A stretch of DNA of 64,000 bases from contig JAIUOS010000013.1 of NCBI GenBank assembly GCA_020161755.1, forward strand, positions 1-64,000, written 5' to 3'. Origin of the DNA: Actinomycetota bacterium. GTDB lineage: Bacteria; Actinomycetota; Actinomycetes; Propionibacteriales; Propionibacteriaceae. Positions 44,358 through 52,455 of this stretch are shown piece by piece. The position numbers and the translations under genes are program-made. Every line of letters starts with the position of its first letter. Position 1 is the first letter of the stretch. The notes under the pieces are model-generated. The model did not search any database and had not been told where the DNA came from. It saw only the letters and a program-made list of their open reading frames with translations.

Positions 44358-45685
44358 CAGATCGACCAGTCCTGGCTGGGGTCGAAGTCGTTTCCGAACA
44401 CCTCGTGGCCACGGATCATGCCGGCCGCCAGCGTCCCCTGGGTCTGGGGGTCGATCAGCAGGAACGAGCCGCCGCGGCGGCTGCGGGTGTAGTCCTCGGC
44501 CATCACCGGGTTGGCGAGCCGGATGCGCACCCGGCCGATGTCGTTGAGCGCGAGCCGCTCGACCTCCACCGGCGCCATCTCGTCGAGGTCGAGCCCGGCG
44601 ACGATCTCGCCGACCCGCGCCTGGACGGTGCGGGTGCCGTGCTTGAGCAGCACCCGCGCGCCCGGCAGCAGCGGCCGCTCGGCCAGCCAGCAGACCATCG
44701 CGTCCAGTTCGGTGACCGGCAGCGGGGCGTCCGCCACCGAGGAGATCAGTTCGCCGCGGGTCACGTCCACCTCGTCGGTCAGGCGCAGCGCCACCGACTG
44801 GCCGGCGACGGCCTCGGCGAGCTCCTCGCCCGCGTAGTCGATGCCCGCGACGTGGGTGTGGACGCCCTCGGGCAGCACCACCACCGCGTCGCCCGGACGC
44901 ACGGTGCCGGCGGTGATCCGTCCGGCGTAGCCCCGGTACTCGACGTGCCGGGGGTCGCGCGCGGCCTCCTGCGGACGCAGGGTGAGCTGGACGGGGAACC
45001 GGAAGCCCTCGGACGCCTCGGTGGCCGCCGGCAGCTCCTCGAGCAGCTCCAGCAGGCTCGGACCGTCGTACCATGAAGTACGTTCCGAGCGGGTCACGAC
45101 GTTGTCGCCGGCGAGCGCGGAGACCGGCAGCGTGCGGACGTCGGAGATGCCGATGTCGGCGGCGATCGCGGCCAGCTGGTCGGCGATCGCGGTGTACGGC
45201 TCCTCGGCGTAGCCGACGAGGTCGATCTTGTTCACCGCGACCACCACGGTCGGCACCCGCAGCAGGGCGGCGACGGCGAGGTGGCGCCGGGTCTGCTCCA
45301 GCACGCCCTTGCGGGCGTCCACCAGCAGCACCAGCACGTCGGCGGTGGAGGAGCCGGTGACCGTGTTGCGGGTGTACTGCACGTGCCCGGGGCAGTCGGC
45401 CAGGATGAACGTTCGCGCCGGGGTGGCGAAGTAGCGGTAGGCGACGTCGATCGTGATGCCCTGCTCGCGCTCGGCACGCAGGCCGTCGGTGAGCAGCGCG
45501 AGGTCGACGTGGCCCAGGCCCTTGGCCTGGCTGACCCGCTCGACGGCGGCCAGCTGGTCGGACAGCACCGACTTGGAGTCGTGCAGCAGCCGCCCGACGA
45601 GGGTGGACTTGCCGTCGTCCACGCTCCCGGCGGTGGCCAGGCGCAGCAAGGTGGTGGTGGGCCTGGCGAGCTCGGTGGTGCCCAT
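44357..45685 (-). CDS. cysN: Sulfate adenylyltransferase, GTPase subunit
   Basis: A 442-aa EF-Tu-like GTPase that drives the ATP sulfurylase CysD. The G motifs are ATAGSVDDGKSTLVGRLL (G1), DVAYRYF region (G2), DCPGHVQYTRN (G3), and NKID (G4). Its length corresponds to CysN alone: no APS kinase (CysC) domain follows the beta barrels. That agrees with a pathway through APS reductase, which does not need PAPS. ATG 45685 overlaps the cysD stop (ATGA). Confidence 0.95.
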   Translation of the reverse strand: MGTTELARPTTTLLRLATAGSVDDGKSTLVGRLLHDSKSVLSDQLAAVERVSQAKGLGHVDLALLTDGLRAEREQGITIDVAYRYFATPARTFILADCPGHVQYTRNTVTGSSTADVLVLLVDARKGVLEQTRRHLAVAALLRVPTVVVAVNKIDLVGYAEEPYTAIADQLAAIAADIGISDVRTLPVSALAGDNVVTRSERTSWYDGPSLLELLEELPAATEASEGFRFPVQLTLRPQEAARDPRHVEYRGYAGRITAGTVRPGDAVVVLPEGVHTHVAGIDYAGEELAEAVAGQSVALRLTDEVDVTRGELISSVADAPLPVTELDAMVCWLAERPLLPGARVLLKHGTRTVQARVGEIVAGLDLDEMAPVEVERLALNDIGRVRIRLANPVMAEDYTRSRRGGSFLLIDPQTQGTLAAGMIRGHEVFGNDFDPSQDWSI

Positions 45686-46572
45686 CAGAAATAGCCTTCC
45701 TTCTTGCGGTCCTCCATGGCGGCCTCGGTCATCCGGTCGTCGGCGCGGGTGGCGCCGCGCTCGGTGATCCGGGTGGCGGCCACCTCGGCCAGGACCGCCT
45801 GCACGTCGCCGGCGTCCGACTCGACGGCGCCGGTGCAGGACATGTCGCCGACGGTGCGGTAGCGCACCTGGAGCGTCCGGACGAGGTCGTCGTCGGCGGG
45901 CCGGCTGTACGGGCCGACCGCGAGCCACATGCCGTCACGGTCGAACACGTCCCGGTCGTGCGCGTAGTACAGGCTGGGGAGCTCGATCTGCTCCTCGGCG
46001 ATGTAGTGCCACACGTCCAGCTCGGTCCAGTTGCTGATCGGGAACACCCGGACGTGCTCGCCGGGCCGGTGCCGCGGGTTGTACAGGTCCCACAACTCCG
46101 GACGCTGGTTGCGCGGGTCCCACTGGCCGAACTCGTCGCGCAGGCTGACCACGCGCTCCTTGGCGCGGGCCTTCTCCTCGTCGCGGCGGCCGCCGCCGAA
46201 GACGGCGTCGAACCGGTACTCGGCGATCGCGTCCAGCAGCGGCTGGGTCTGCAACGGGTTGCGGGTGCCGTCGGGGCGCTCCAGGAGGCGTCCGTCGTCG
46301 ATGTAGTCCTGCACCTTCGCCACCAGCAGTCGCAGGCCGAGGCGGTCGGCCACGGCGTCCCGGTAGTCGAGGACCTCGGGGAAGTTGTGGCCGGTGTCGA
46401 CGTGCAGCAGCGGGAACGGCACCGGGCCGGGCCAGAACGCCTTCTGCGCGAGGTGCAGCAGCACGACGGAGTCCTTGCCGCCGCTGAACAGCAGCACGGG
46501 ACGCTCCAGCTCGGCGACGGCCTCACGGATGATGTGGATGGCCTCGGCCTCGAGTTGTTCCAGGTGGTTCAC
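45685..46572 (-). CDS. cysD: Sulfate adenylyltransferase, small subunit
   Basis: A ~295-aa PP-loop ATP pyrophosphatase that forms adenosine 5'-phosphosulfate (APS) from sulfate and ATP. Motifs are LEAEAIHIIREAVAELERPVLLFSGGKDSVVLLHLA (PP-loop SGGKDS), HVDTGHNFPEV, FGGGRRDEEKARAKER, and FPISNWTELDVWHYI. The GTG at 46572 overlaps the cysH stop (GTGA), the coupling pattern of this operon; an ATG at 46587 would give 300 aa and a 19-bp overlap. The end, KKEGYF, is the standard CysD tail. Confidence 0.95.
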   Translation of the reverse strand: MNHLEQLEAEAIHIIREAVAELERPVLLFSGGKDSVVLLHLAQKAFWPGPVPFPLLHVDTGHNFPEVLDYRDAVADRLGLRLLVAKVQDYIDDGRLLERPDGTRNPLQTQPLLDAIAEYRFDAVFGGGRRDEEKARAKERVVSLRDEFGQWDPRNQRPELWDLYNPRHRPGEHVRVFPISNWTELDVWHYIAEEQIELPSLYYAHDRDVFDRDGMWLAVGPYSRPADDDLVRTLQVRYRTVGDMSCTGAVESDAGDVQAVLAEVAATRITERGATRADDRMTEAAMEDRKKEGYF

Positions 46573-47300
46573 AGGTGCAGCCCGCATTCGGTCTTGGCGA
46601 GTCCGGCCCAACGTCCGGCCCGAGGGTCCTCGCCGGGCTCGACCCGGCGCGTGCAGGGGGCGCAGCCGATCGACGGGTAGCCGTCGGTCAGCAGCAGGTT
46701 GATCGGGACGGCGTGGGCGCCCGCGTAGTCGAGGAGCTCGTCGAACGTCCACGCCGCGATCGGGTTGACCTTCACCATCTGGTGGGTGGGGTCCCACTCG
46801 ACCAGGCGCGCGTTCGCGCGCAGGGCGTTGTCCTCGCGGCGGATGCCGGTGACCCAGGCCTCGTAGCCGGCCAGTTCGGCGTTGATCGGGTCGACCTTGC
46901 GCAGCTGGCAGCACAGCGTGGGGTTGCGGTCGTGCAGCTTCTCGCCGTACTCGGCGTCCTGCTCGGCGACGGTCTGCAACGGGAGGACGTCGATGATGTG
47001 GGCGTCGATCACGCTGGCCAGGGCGTCGCGGGTGCCGATGGTCTCGGCGAAGTGGTAGCCGGTCTCGAGGAACAGCACGTCGACGCCGGGGGCGACCTGG
47101 GCGACCAGGTGCGGCAGCACGGTGTCGCCGGCCATCGAGCACGCGACCGCGAGCGACGGGCCGAAGTGTTCGGCCGCCCAGGCGACGACCTGCGTCGCGT
47201 CGGCGCCGTCGAGGTCGACCTGCGCCTGGTCGACGAGCGCGCGGAGCTCGTCGACGCTGCGGGTGCGGCCGGGGCCGTGGGTGGTGAGGGTGGCGGTCAT
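46569..47300 (-). CDS. cysH: APS reductase (assimilatory, iron-sulfur type)
   Basis: A 243-aa thiol-dependent reductase converting APS to sulfite and AMP. It has the CysH fold motifs SMAGDTVLPHLV and LETGYHFAETIGTRD, and both cysteine pairs of the [4Fe-4S] APS-reductase type, CCQLRK and CAPCTRR, plus the C-terminal catalytic ECGLHL. The extra pairs distinguish it from enterobacterial PAPS reductase. The ATG overlaps the sulfite reductase stop (ATGA); an earlier ATG at 47333 would extend into that gene. Confidence 0.95.
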   Translation of the reverse strand: MTATLTTHGPGRTRSVDELRALVDQAQVDLDGADATQVVAWAAEHFGPSLAVACSMAGDTVLPHLVAQVAPGVDVLFLETGYHFAETIGTRDALASVIDAHIIDVLPLQTVAEQDAEYGEKLHDRNPTLCCQLRKVDPINAELAGYEAWVTGIRREDNALRANARLVEWDPTHQMVKVNPIAAWTFDELLDYAGAHAVPINLLLTDGYPSIGCAPCTRRVEPGEDPRAGRWAGLAKTECGLHL

Positions 47301-48970
47301 CGCAGTGCGTCCTCCTCTGCGCGATGGGCCCACGCGGCGAAGGTCTCGCCGGGTTCGCGGGCCGCGACGAACGCGCGGGTGACGCGTTCGACGTAGTCGG
47401 GGAGTTCGGTGGCGGCCACCTTGAGGCCGCGGACGGTGCGGCCGAGGCCGGCGTCCTCACGGTCGGCGGACACCAGGCCGCCGCCCAGGTGCACCTGGTA
47501 GGCGAACTCGTCGGCGCCGTCCGCGCTCTTCATCAGCTGGCCCTTCAGGCCGATGTCGGCCACCTGGATGCGGGCGCAGGAGTTGGGGCAGCCGTTGACG
47601 TGCAGGCTGATCGGACGCTCGAGGGCCACGCCGTCGAGGCGGCGTTCGAGCTCGGCGATGGTGTGGGCGGCGGTGGCCTTGGTCTCGACGAAGGCGAGCT
47701 TGCAGTACTCGATGCCGGTGCAGGCCATGGTGGAGCGCCGGAACGGACTCGGGTCGGCGGTCAGCCCGAGGGGCTCGACGGCGGCCAGCAGCGCGTCCAG
47801 CTCGTCGGGGTCGACGTCGAGGACGAGCACCTTCTGGTGCGGGGTGAACCGGACGCGGTGCGAGCCGGCGGCCTCCGCGGCGTCGGCGAGCGCGGCGAGG
47901 ATCGTGCCGGAGGCGCGTCCGACGGTCGGGGCGAGGCCGACGTACAGCCGTCCGTCCGCCTGGGTGTGGACGCCGACGTGGTCGCCGGGGGCGTCCGGGA
48001 TGACGGGGGCGGGGCCGTCGGCGAGCCGGTAGCCGAGGTACTCGGTCTCGAGCACCTCGCGGAACTTCTCCGGGCCCCAGTCGGCCAGCAGGAACTTCAG
48101 ACGGGCCTTGTTGCGCAGGCGCCGGTACCCGTAGTCGCGGAAGATCGAGATGACGCCGTGCCAGACGGCGGGCGCCTGCTCGGCGGTGACGAAGGCGCCG
48201 AGGCGCTCGGCCAGGCGCGGGGCGACGCTGAGGCCGCCGCCCACCCACAGGTCGTAGCCGGGGCCGAGTTCGGGGTGGACGACGCCGACCAGCGAGATGT
48301 CGTTGATCTCGTGGACCACGTCGAGGCTGGGGTGGCCGGTGATCGCGGACTTGAACTTGCGCGGCAGGTTGGACAGTTCGGGGTCGCCGATGAACTTCTC
48401 GACGATCTCGTTGATGACCGGGGTGGGGTCGATGATCTCGTCGGCGGCGATGCCGGCGACGGGGGAGCCGAGGATCACCCGCGGGGTGTCGCCGCAGGCC
48501 TCGGTGGTCTGCATGCCGGCCGCCTCCAGGCGCGCCCAGATCTCGGGGACGTCCTCGATCCTGATCCAGTGGTACTGGATGTTCTGGCGGTCGGAGATGT
48601 CGGCGGTGTCGCGGGCGAAATCGGTGGAGATGGCCGCGAGCGTGCGCAACTGGTCGGTGGTGACGGCGCCGCCGTCGAGGCGGACGCGCATCATGAAGTA
48701 GCGGTCGCTGAGCTCGTCGGGGCCGAGGCTGGCGGTGCGGCTGCCGTCGATGTCCTGGCGCCGCTGGGTGTACAGGCCCCACCAGCGGAGGCGTCCATGG
48801 AGGTCCTCGGCGGGGATGGAGTCGAAGCCCTCGCGGCTGTAGGTGTCCAGCACGCGCTGGCGTACGTTCAGGCCGTTGTCGGCGGCCTTGAATTCCTCAT
48901 TCGCATTGAGTGGGGTCTGGCCGTCGACGGCCCACTGGCCGCTCGAGCGGGGTTCCCGGGCGCTGCTCAT
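47297..48970 (-). CDS. sir: Ferredoxin-dependent sulfite reductase (siroheme)
   Basis: A 557-aa nitrite/sulfite reductase of the ferredoxin-linked SirA type that reduces sulfite to sulfide with six electrons. The [4Fe-4S]-siroheme ligands are ACTGIEYCKLAF and NGCPNSCARIQ; siroheme-binding basic residues appear in DISDRQNIQYHW and in KFKSAITGHPS. Its ferredoxin dependence follows from similarity to mycobacterial SirA and the absence of a flavoprotein CysJ. GAGGAAG precedes the ATG. It is first in the operon and is headed by a cysteine-ending leader ORF. Confidence 0.94.
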   Translation of the reverse strand: MSSAREPRSSGQWAVDGQTPLNANEEFKAADNGLNVRQRVLDTYSREGFDSIPAEDLHGRLRWWGLYTQRRQDIDGSRTASLGPDELSDRYFMMRVRLDGGAVTTDQLRTLAAISTDFARDTADISDRQNIQYHWIRIEDVPEIWARLEAAGMQTTEACGDTPRVILGSPVAGIAADEIIDPTPVINEIVEKFIGDPELSNLPRKFKSAITGHPSLDVVHEINDISLVGVVHPELGPGYDLWVGGGLSVAPRLAERLGAFVTAEQAPAVWHGVISIFRDYGYRRLRNKARLKFLLADWGPEKFREVLETEYLGYRLADGPAPVIPDAPGDHVGVHTQADGRLYVGLAPTVGRASGTILAALADAAEAAGSHRVRFTPHQKVLVLDVDPDELDALLAAVEPLGLTADPSPFRRSTMACTGIEYCKLAFVETKATAAHTIAELERRLDGVALERPISLHVNGCPNSCARIQVADIGLKGQLMKSADGADEFAYQVHLGGGLVSADREDAGLGRTVRGLKVAATELPDYVERVTRAFVAAREPGETFAAWAHRAEEDALR

Positions 48971-48989
48971 GCTTCCTCACTGGCTTCTT

Positions 48990-49041
48990 GGGCTCTGTGG
49001 CCAGCGTGAAGGACAGCGCCTCACCAGGCCTTTCAGAGCCC
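48990..49041 (-). promoter_or_regulatory. Stem between the leader peptide and the sulfite reductase start
   Basis: On the minus-strand transcript GGGCTCTG (49041-49034) can pair perfectly with CAGAGCCC (48997-48990). The stem begins ~30 nt after the leader ORF stop and ends ~20 nt before the sulfite reductase ATG, close to its GAGGAAG site. A ribosome stalled at the terminal cysteines would sit just upstream. No U-tract is present, so translational or Rho-type control is more likely than an intrinsic terminator. Confidence 0.45.
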
Positions 49042-49072
49042 GGGTTTTGGTCCAACTGGATCTACGGGCGCG

Positions 49073-49144
49073 TCAACACGCGCAACACATCGAACCGGCG
49101 CTGATATTCCTCAGCGCGCGCACCACACGGGTCGGTTCGTTCAT
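49073..49144 (-). CDS. Cysteine-rich leader peptide of the cys operon
   Basis: A 23-codon ORF on the sense strand of the sulfite reductase leader, ending Met-Cys-Cys-Ala-Cys-stop. Short ORFs with terminal Cys clusters upstream of cysteine-synthesis genes act as cysteine-responsive attenuators in mycobacteria (established for that group); here the role is inferred. It stops 102 nt before the sulfite reductase ATG. TAAGGT (a TANNNT-type -10) lies 13-18 bases before its ATG, so the transcript may be nearly leaderless; no strong ribosome binding site is visible. Confidence 0.7.
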   Translation of the reverse strand: MNEPTRVVRALRNISAGSMCCAC

Positions 49145-49239
49145 GATGGGCGAGACCTTAACACGGACGCTCCCGCCGCTCCGCATCGACCGTCCGCGGA
49201 CTGGACCTTTTCGACTCGAATGCTGAGATTCAACGCCAT

Positions 49240-49320
49240 GGACCGAAAGGGGACGGTTCCGAGATTCGTTGTCTGGCGGGGTGCTGGTTGCGAATCTCGG
49301 AACCGTCCCTGTTTCGGTCC
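49240..49320. repeat. Large imperfect inverted repeat upstream of the HNH gene
   Basis: The arms 49240-49268 and 49291-49320 pair over ~29 bp with one mismatch and one bulge, around a 22-nt loop. The arms share GAAAGGGGAC with the palindrome after nagA (1250-1274) and a GAGATTC core with the hairpin at 6629-6694. It lies between the cys leader and the HNH nuclease, which run divergently. It may be a dispersed palindromic repeat or mark the edge of the nuclease element. Confidence 0.7.
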
Positions 49321-49401
49321 GCTCCCGCGGATCACGGTCCCTGAGGAGCGAATCGAGGGACGAGGATCGCGTCACGAAGGGCCTGCCCACCCGATCGTGC
49401 G

Positions 49402-50730
49402 GTGGAGCGTCTCCGCGCTGCTGTGCAGGCCCGGGTCGAGGCCGAGATCGCCGAAGCGGTCGCGATCGCCGACCTTGCCGCGGAGCACGAATGGACCGCG
49501 GACGCCCGGATCGATGTGGTCGGGAAGCGGGCGGTCCGGATCGGTGCCGACGGGACGGCGCTGGTGGATGAGTTCCTGCCCCTGGAAGTGGCGGCGTTGA
49601 AGGGGGTCTCGGTGTCGGCCGCGACCTGGTTGATCCGTGACATCGTGAACCTCAAGACCCGGCATCCGTTGTTGTGGTTCCAAACCCTCCAAGGCTTGGT
49701 GCCGGTGTACCGGGCCGTGCAGCTGGTGCAGGAAGCCGCGAAACTCGACCTCACGATCGAGCAGGCGCGTGAGCTGGACGCGCTGTTGGCGCCGAAAGTG
49801 CCCGGCCTGCCCTGGGGACGCCTGCTGAAACTCGCGAAAGGCCTGATCGCCCAGGTCGCGGCGCCGAAGATCGCACAGCTCTCGCAGGAGGCCCGGCAGG
49901 CCCGGTTCGTGCGCAAGCTCCCGACCGACGACCCGCTGGTGGCGTACCTGTCGTGCCGGGTGGACACCCGGGATGCGATCTACTTCGACGCCCAGGTCGA
50001 CCGGATCGCCGACCTCCTCGCCGCCCACGGAGACACCGACCCCAAAGAGGTACTGCGCGCGAAAGCCGTCGGGATCCTCGCCACCCCCGCCCGCGCCCAG
50101 CTCATGCTCCAAGAAGCCGCCGGCGTCATCGGCACGATCCGTGCGACCGACCCCCGCCTGGTGCCGGCCGCCACCGTGTACGTGCACGTCGCCGAAGAAA
50201 CCCTGCTCACCGGGCACGGCACGTGCCGGGTCGAGGGTGTGGGGCCGCTGTCGGCCACCCTGCTCAGTGTCCTGCTCGGCCACGAACGGATCACCCTGGC
50301 CCCGGTCATCCGGCCCTACGCCCAGATCAGCGTGGACAGCTACGAGATCCCCGACCGGATCCGCCGCCAAATCCTGCTCCGAGATTCGGTCGAGGTGTTC
50401 CCGTGGTCGTCCCGCAGCCCACGGACCTCCCAGTTGGACCACACCCGGCCGTGGCGGCCCGGAGTGAAGAACCAAACCCGCGCCTCGAACCTCGGACCGC
50501 TCAGCACGAGGCCGCACCGCGGCAAAACCCACGGCAACTGGCAGTTGGAACAACCCCGACCCGGCATCTTCTGGTGGACCAGCCCCACCGGCCATCGCTA
50601 CCGCGTCGGACCACACGGCACCACCCCCATGTTCCGACACGAGAAGTTCCAGCACGGCGACCAGATCCAATGGGACACCGACCACAAACACAAACCCCCG
50701 CCGCCAGACGGAGGCGATCCCCAACCCTGA
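49402..50730 (+). CDS. DUF222 / 13E12-family HNH endonuclease
   Basis: A 442-aa protein typical of the REP13E12 family found in many copies in actinobacteria. The N-terminal helical DUF222 part is recognisable (AALKGVSVSAATWLIRDIVNL, LPKVPGLPWGRLLKLA-like segments, YLSCRVDTRDAIYFDAQ), and the C-terminal HNH core is SQLDHTRPWRPG followed by ASNLGPLSTRPHRGKTH. The only start found is GTG 49402, somewhat inside the usual N-terminus, so the gene may be slightly truncated. Its biological role is unsettled; family members behave as mobile or recombinogenic repeats. Confidence 0.88.
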   Translation: MERLRAAVQARVEAEIAEAVAIADLAAEHEWTADARIDVVGKRAVRIGADGTALVDEFLPLEVAALKGVSVSAATWLIRDIVNLKTRHPLLWFQTLQGLVPVYRAVQLVQEAAKLDLTIEQARELDALLAPKVPGLPWGRLLKLAKGLIAQVAAPKIAQLSQEARQARFVRKLPTDDPLVAYLSCRVDTRDAIYFDAQVDRIADLLAAHGDTDPKEVLRAKAVGILATPARAQLMLQEAAGVIGTIRATDPRLVPAATVYVHVAEETLLTGHGTCRVEGVGPLSATLLSVLLGHERITLAPVIRPYAQISVDSYEIPDRIRRQILLRDSVEVFPWSSRSPRTSQLDHTRPWRPGVKNQTRASNLGPLSTRPHRGKTHGNWQLEQPRPGIFWWTSPTGHRYRVGPHGTTPMFRHEKFQHGDQIQWDTDHKHKPPPPDGGDPQP

Positions 50731-50739
50731 GGTCCCTGC

Positions 50740-51243
50740 CTACGGGGTGACCGGGGCGTGTCCGCTCAGGCGAAGGATCTCGTCGACGACCTGGGCGAGG
50801 GGAGCGGTCGCGTCGATCGAGGTTCCGGGAGGAGTGTCCTCGCCGATGGAGTGCAGGCGCTCGATGAGGGCACGCTGCTCGGGCCGTCCGCCCCACTCGT
50901 CCTTGGGACGGGCGTCCAGGCGGCGGCGCAGGGTGTCGGCGTCGATCTCGAGCACGAACACCTCGTCGAACACAGCGAGGAAGTCCGGGAAGTTCCGCGA
51001 GCCCCCACAGAAGAACGTCGCCCCGGCGCGCTGGTCCGCCGCCAACTCCCGCACCTTCGCCACGTCCCACAGGTGGTGCTCGTGCGCGGTGCCCGCCACC
51101 GGCTCACCCGTCGCCGGATCGCCCTGGTACGCCAGGTCGGTGTCGCCGTTGACCGCGTCGTACCCGCGTCGCCGGAGCTCCCGGCACACCGACGTCTTGC
51201 CGGTCCCGGACACGCCCTCGACGAGGTAGTTGCGCCGCCCCAC
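50740..51243 (-). CDS. P-loop nucleotide kinase-like protein
   Basis: A 167-aa protein with a Walker A loop at the very start, NYLVEGVSGTGKTSVCREL, GDTDLAYQGDP as a possible substrate/Mg region, and FFCGGSRNF followed by FVLEIDADTLRRRLDARPKDEWG, a lid-like segment with paired arginines as in adenylate-kinase-like small kinases. The substrate is unknown. GTG 51243 is chosen: it puts the P-loop at residue ~8 and lies 4 bp after the stop of the PfkB gene, implying one transcript. Upstream in-frame codons lie inside that gene. Confidence 0.75.
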   Translation of the reverse strand: MGRRNYLVEGVSGTGKTSVCRELRRRGYDAVNGDTDLAYQGDPATGEPVAGTAHEHHLWDVAKVRELAADQRAGATFFCGGSRNFPDFLAVFDEVFVLEIDADTLRRRLDARPKDEWGGRPEQRALIERLHSIGEDTPPGTSIDATAPLAQVVDEILRLSGHAPVTP

Positions 51244-51247
51244 CCGA

Positions 51248-52354
51248 CTACGTCCGGCGTCGAGGCGGACGCCGCTGGTCGCTCCGCAGGTCGGCCAGCT
51301 GCGCGATGGTCGCGTCCGCCCGGCGCACCGAGCGTCCCTCGTGCGCACCCAGCAGGTCGGCGAGGAACCCGTAGTCACGCGCCAACTCCACGGACGCAGC
51401 GTCGCCCTCGCCGGAACGGTTGCGGGTGCGCGTCCACCAGTCCGCGATGTCGCCCCAGCCGGGCGCGGCCAGCCCGCCCCCGAACTGTTGGACGGCCAGC
51501 GCCGACGCCAGCGCGGCGAACCGCAGCCGCTCGGCCAGCGGCCAGCCGTCCAGGGTGCCGAAGACCAGCGCGGCGGCGAACACGTCGCCCGCCCCGGTCG
51601 GGTCGATCGCCGGCACCCGCAGCGCCGGCACGTCCGCCTGCTCGCCCGTGGTCTGGTCGATCGCCACCGCTCCCTCGTGCCCCCGCGTCACCACGACCAA
51701 CGGCACCAGCTCCGACAACTGCGACGCCGCCGCGGACGCCGTGTCGGCGCGGGTGTACGCCATCGCCTCCACCTCGTTCGGGGTGAACGCGTGGCAGCCC
51801 GCCAGCCGGTCGAGCAGCCCGCGGTCCCACACCCCGCTCGGGTCCCAGCCGACGTGGGTGAACACCAGCGCACCCGCGTCCCGGCACGGCTCCCACCACG
51901 CCTCGTCGTCCAGTGCCGCGATCACGGCCCGCGTCCGCGGCGGCGTCCCCATCAGCTCCGCGGCGCTCACCGGTGCCTCGTGGCCGTGCGTCACCATCGC
52001 CCGGTCGCCGGCGTACGCCATCGACACCGTCACCGGCGAGTGCCAGTGCGGGATCGTCCGGCACCGGGACAGGTCGATCCGCTCCTGACGGCCGAGGATG
52101 TCCCGACACCAGCTGCCGTAGCCGTCGTCGCTGAACGTCGCCACCAGCGCCGTGCGCAGGTCCAGCCGCGCCGCGGCCATCGCCAGGTTCGCGATCCCGC
52201 CAGGCGACGACCCCATGCCGCCCGCCCAGATCTCGTGCCCCGGGCACGGCGCCTCGGGCAGGTCGGTGAACACGATGTCGAGGAAGACCATGCCGGACAG
52301 CAGCACGTCGACCTCGGCGTCGGCGGGCTCGGCAGCAGTGGTTGCGCTCCCCAC
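51248..52354 (-). CDS. PfkB-family carbohydrate kinase
   Basis: A ~368-aa ribokinase-like sugar kinase. The N-terminal PfkB motif GGMGSSPGGIANLAMAAARL binds the sugar; the C-terminal signature DPTGAGDVFAAALVFGTL includes the catalytic Asp and anion hole. The exact start is uncertain: GTG 52354 is my choice; GTG 52363 and TTG 52390 are in frame. It diverges from the GH4 gene across ~100 bp, so the two may share regulation. The likely role is phosphorylation of a monosaccharide released by the local glycosidases; the sugar is unknown. Confidence 0.85.
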   Translation of the reverse strand: MGSATTAAEPADAEVDVLLSGMVFLDIVFTDLPEAPCPGHEIWAGGMGSSPGGIANLAMAAARLDLRTALVATFSDDGYGSWCRDILGRQERIDLSRCRTIPHWHSPVTVSMAYAGDRAMVTHGHEAPVSAAELMGTPPRTRAVIAALDDEAWWEPCRDAGALVFTHVGWDPSGVWDRGLLDRLAGCHAFTPNEVEAMAYTRADTASAAASQLSELVPLVVVTRGHEGAVAIDQTTGEQADVPALRVPAIDPTGAGDVFAAALVFGTLDGWPLAERLRFAALASALAVQQFGGGLAAPGWGDIADWWTRTRNRSGEGDAASVELARDYGFLADLLGAHEGRSVRRADATIAQLADLRSDQRRPPRRRT

Positions 52355-52455
52355 GACCCCCACGATTCCACAGGGGCCCGAGCCCGACAACCACTACGCT
52401 GACGCCATGCTCACACCGCCCGGACCGCGCACGCCGGCACGGAGGTGATCGAGGC

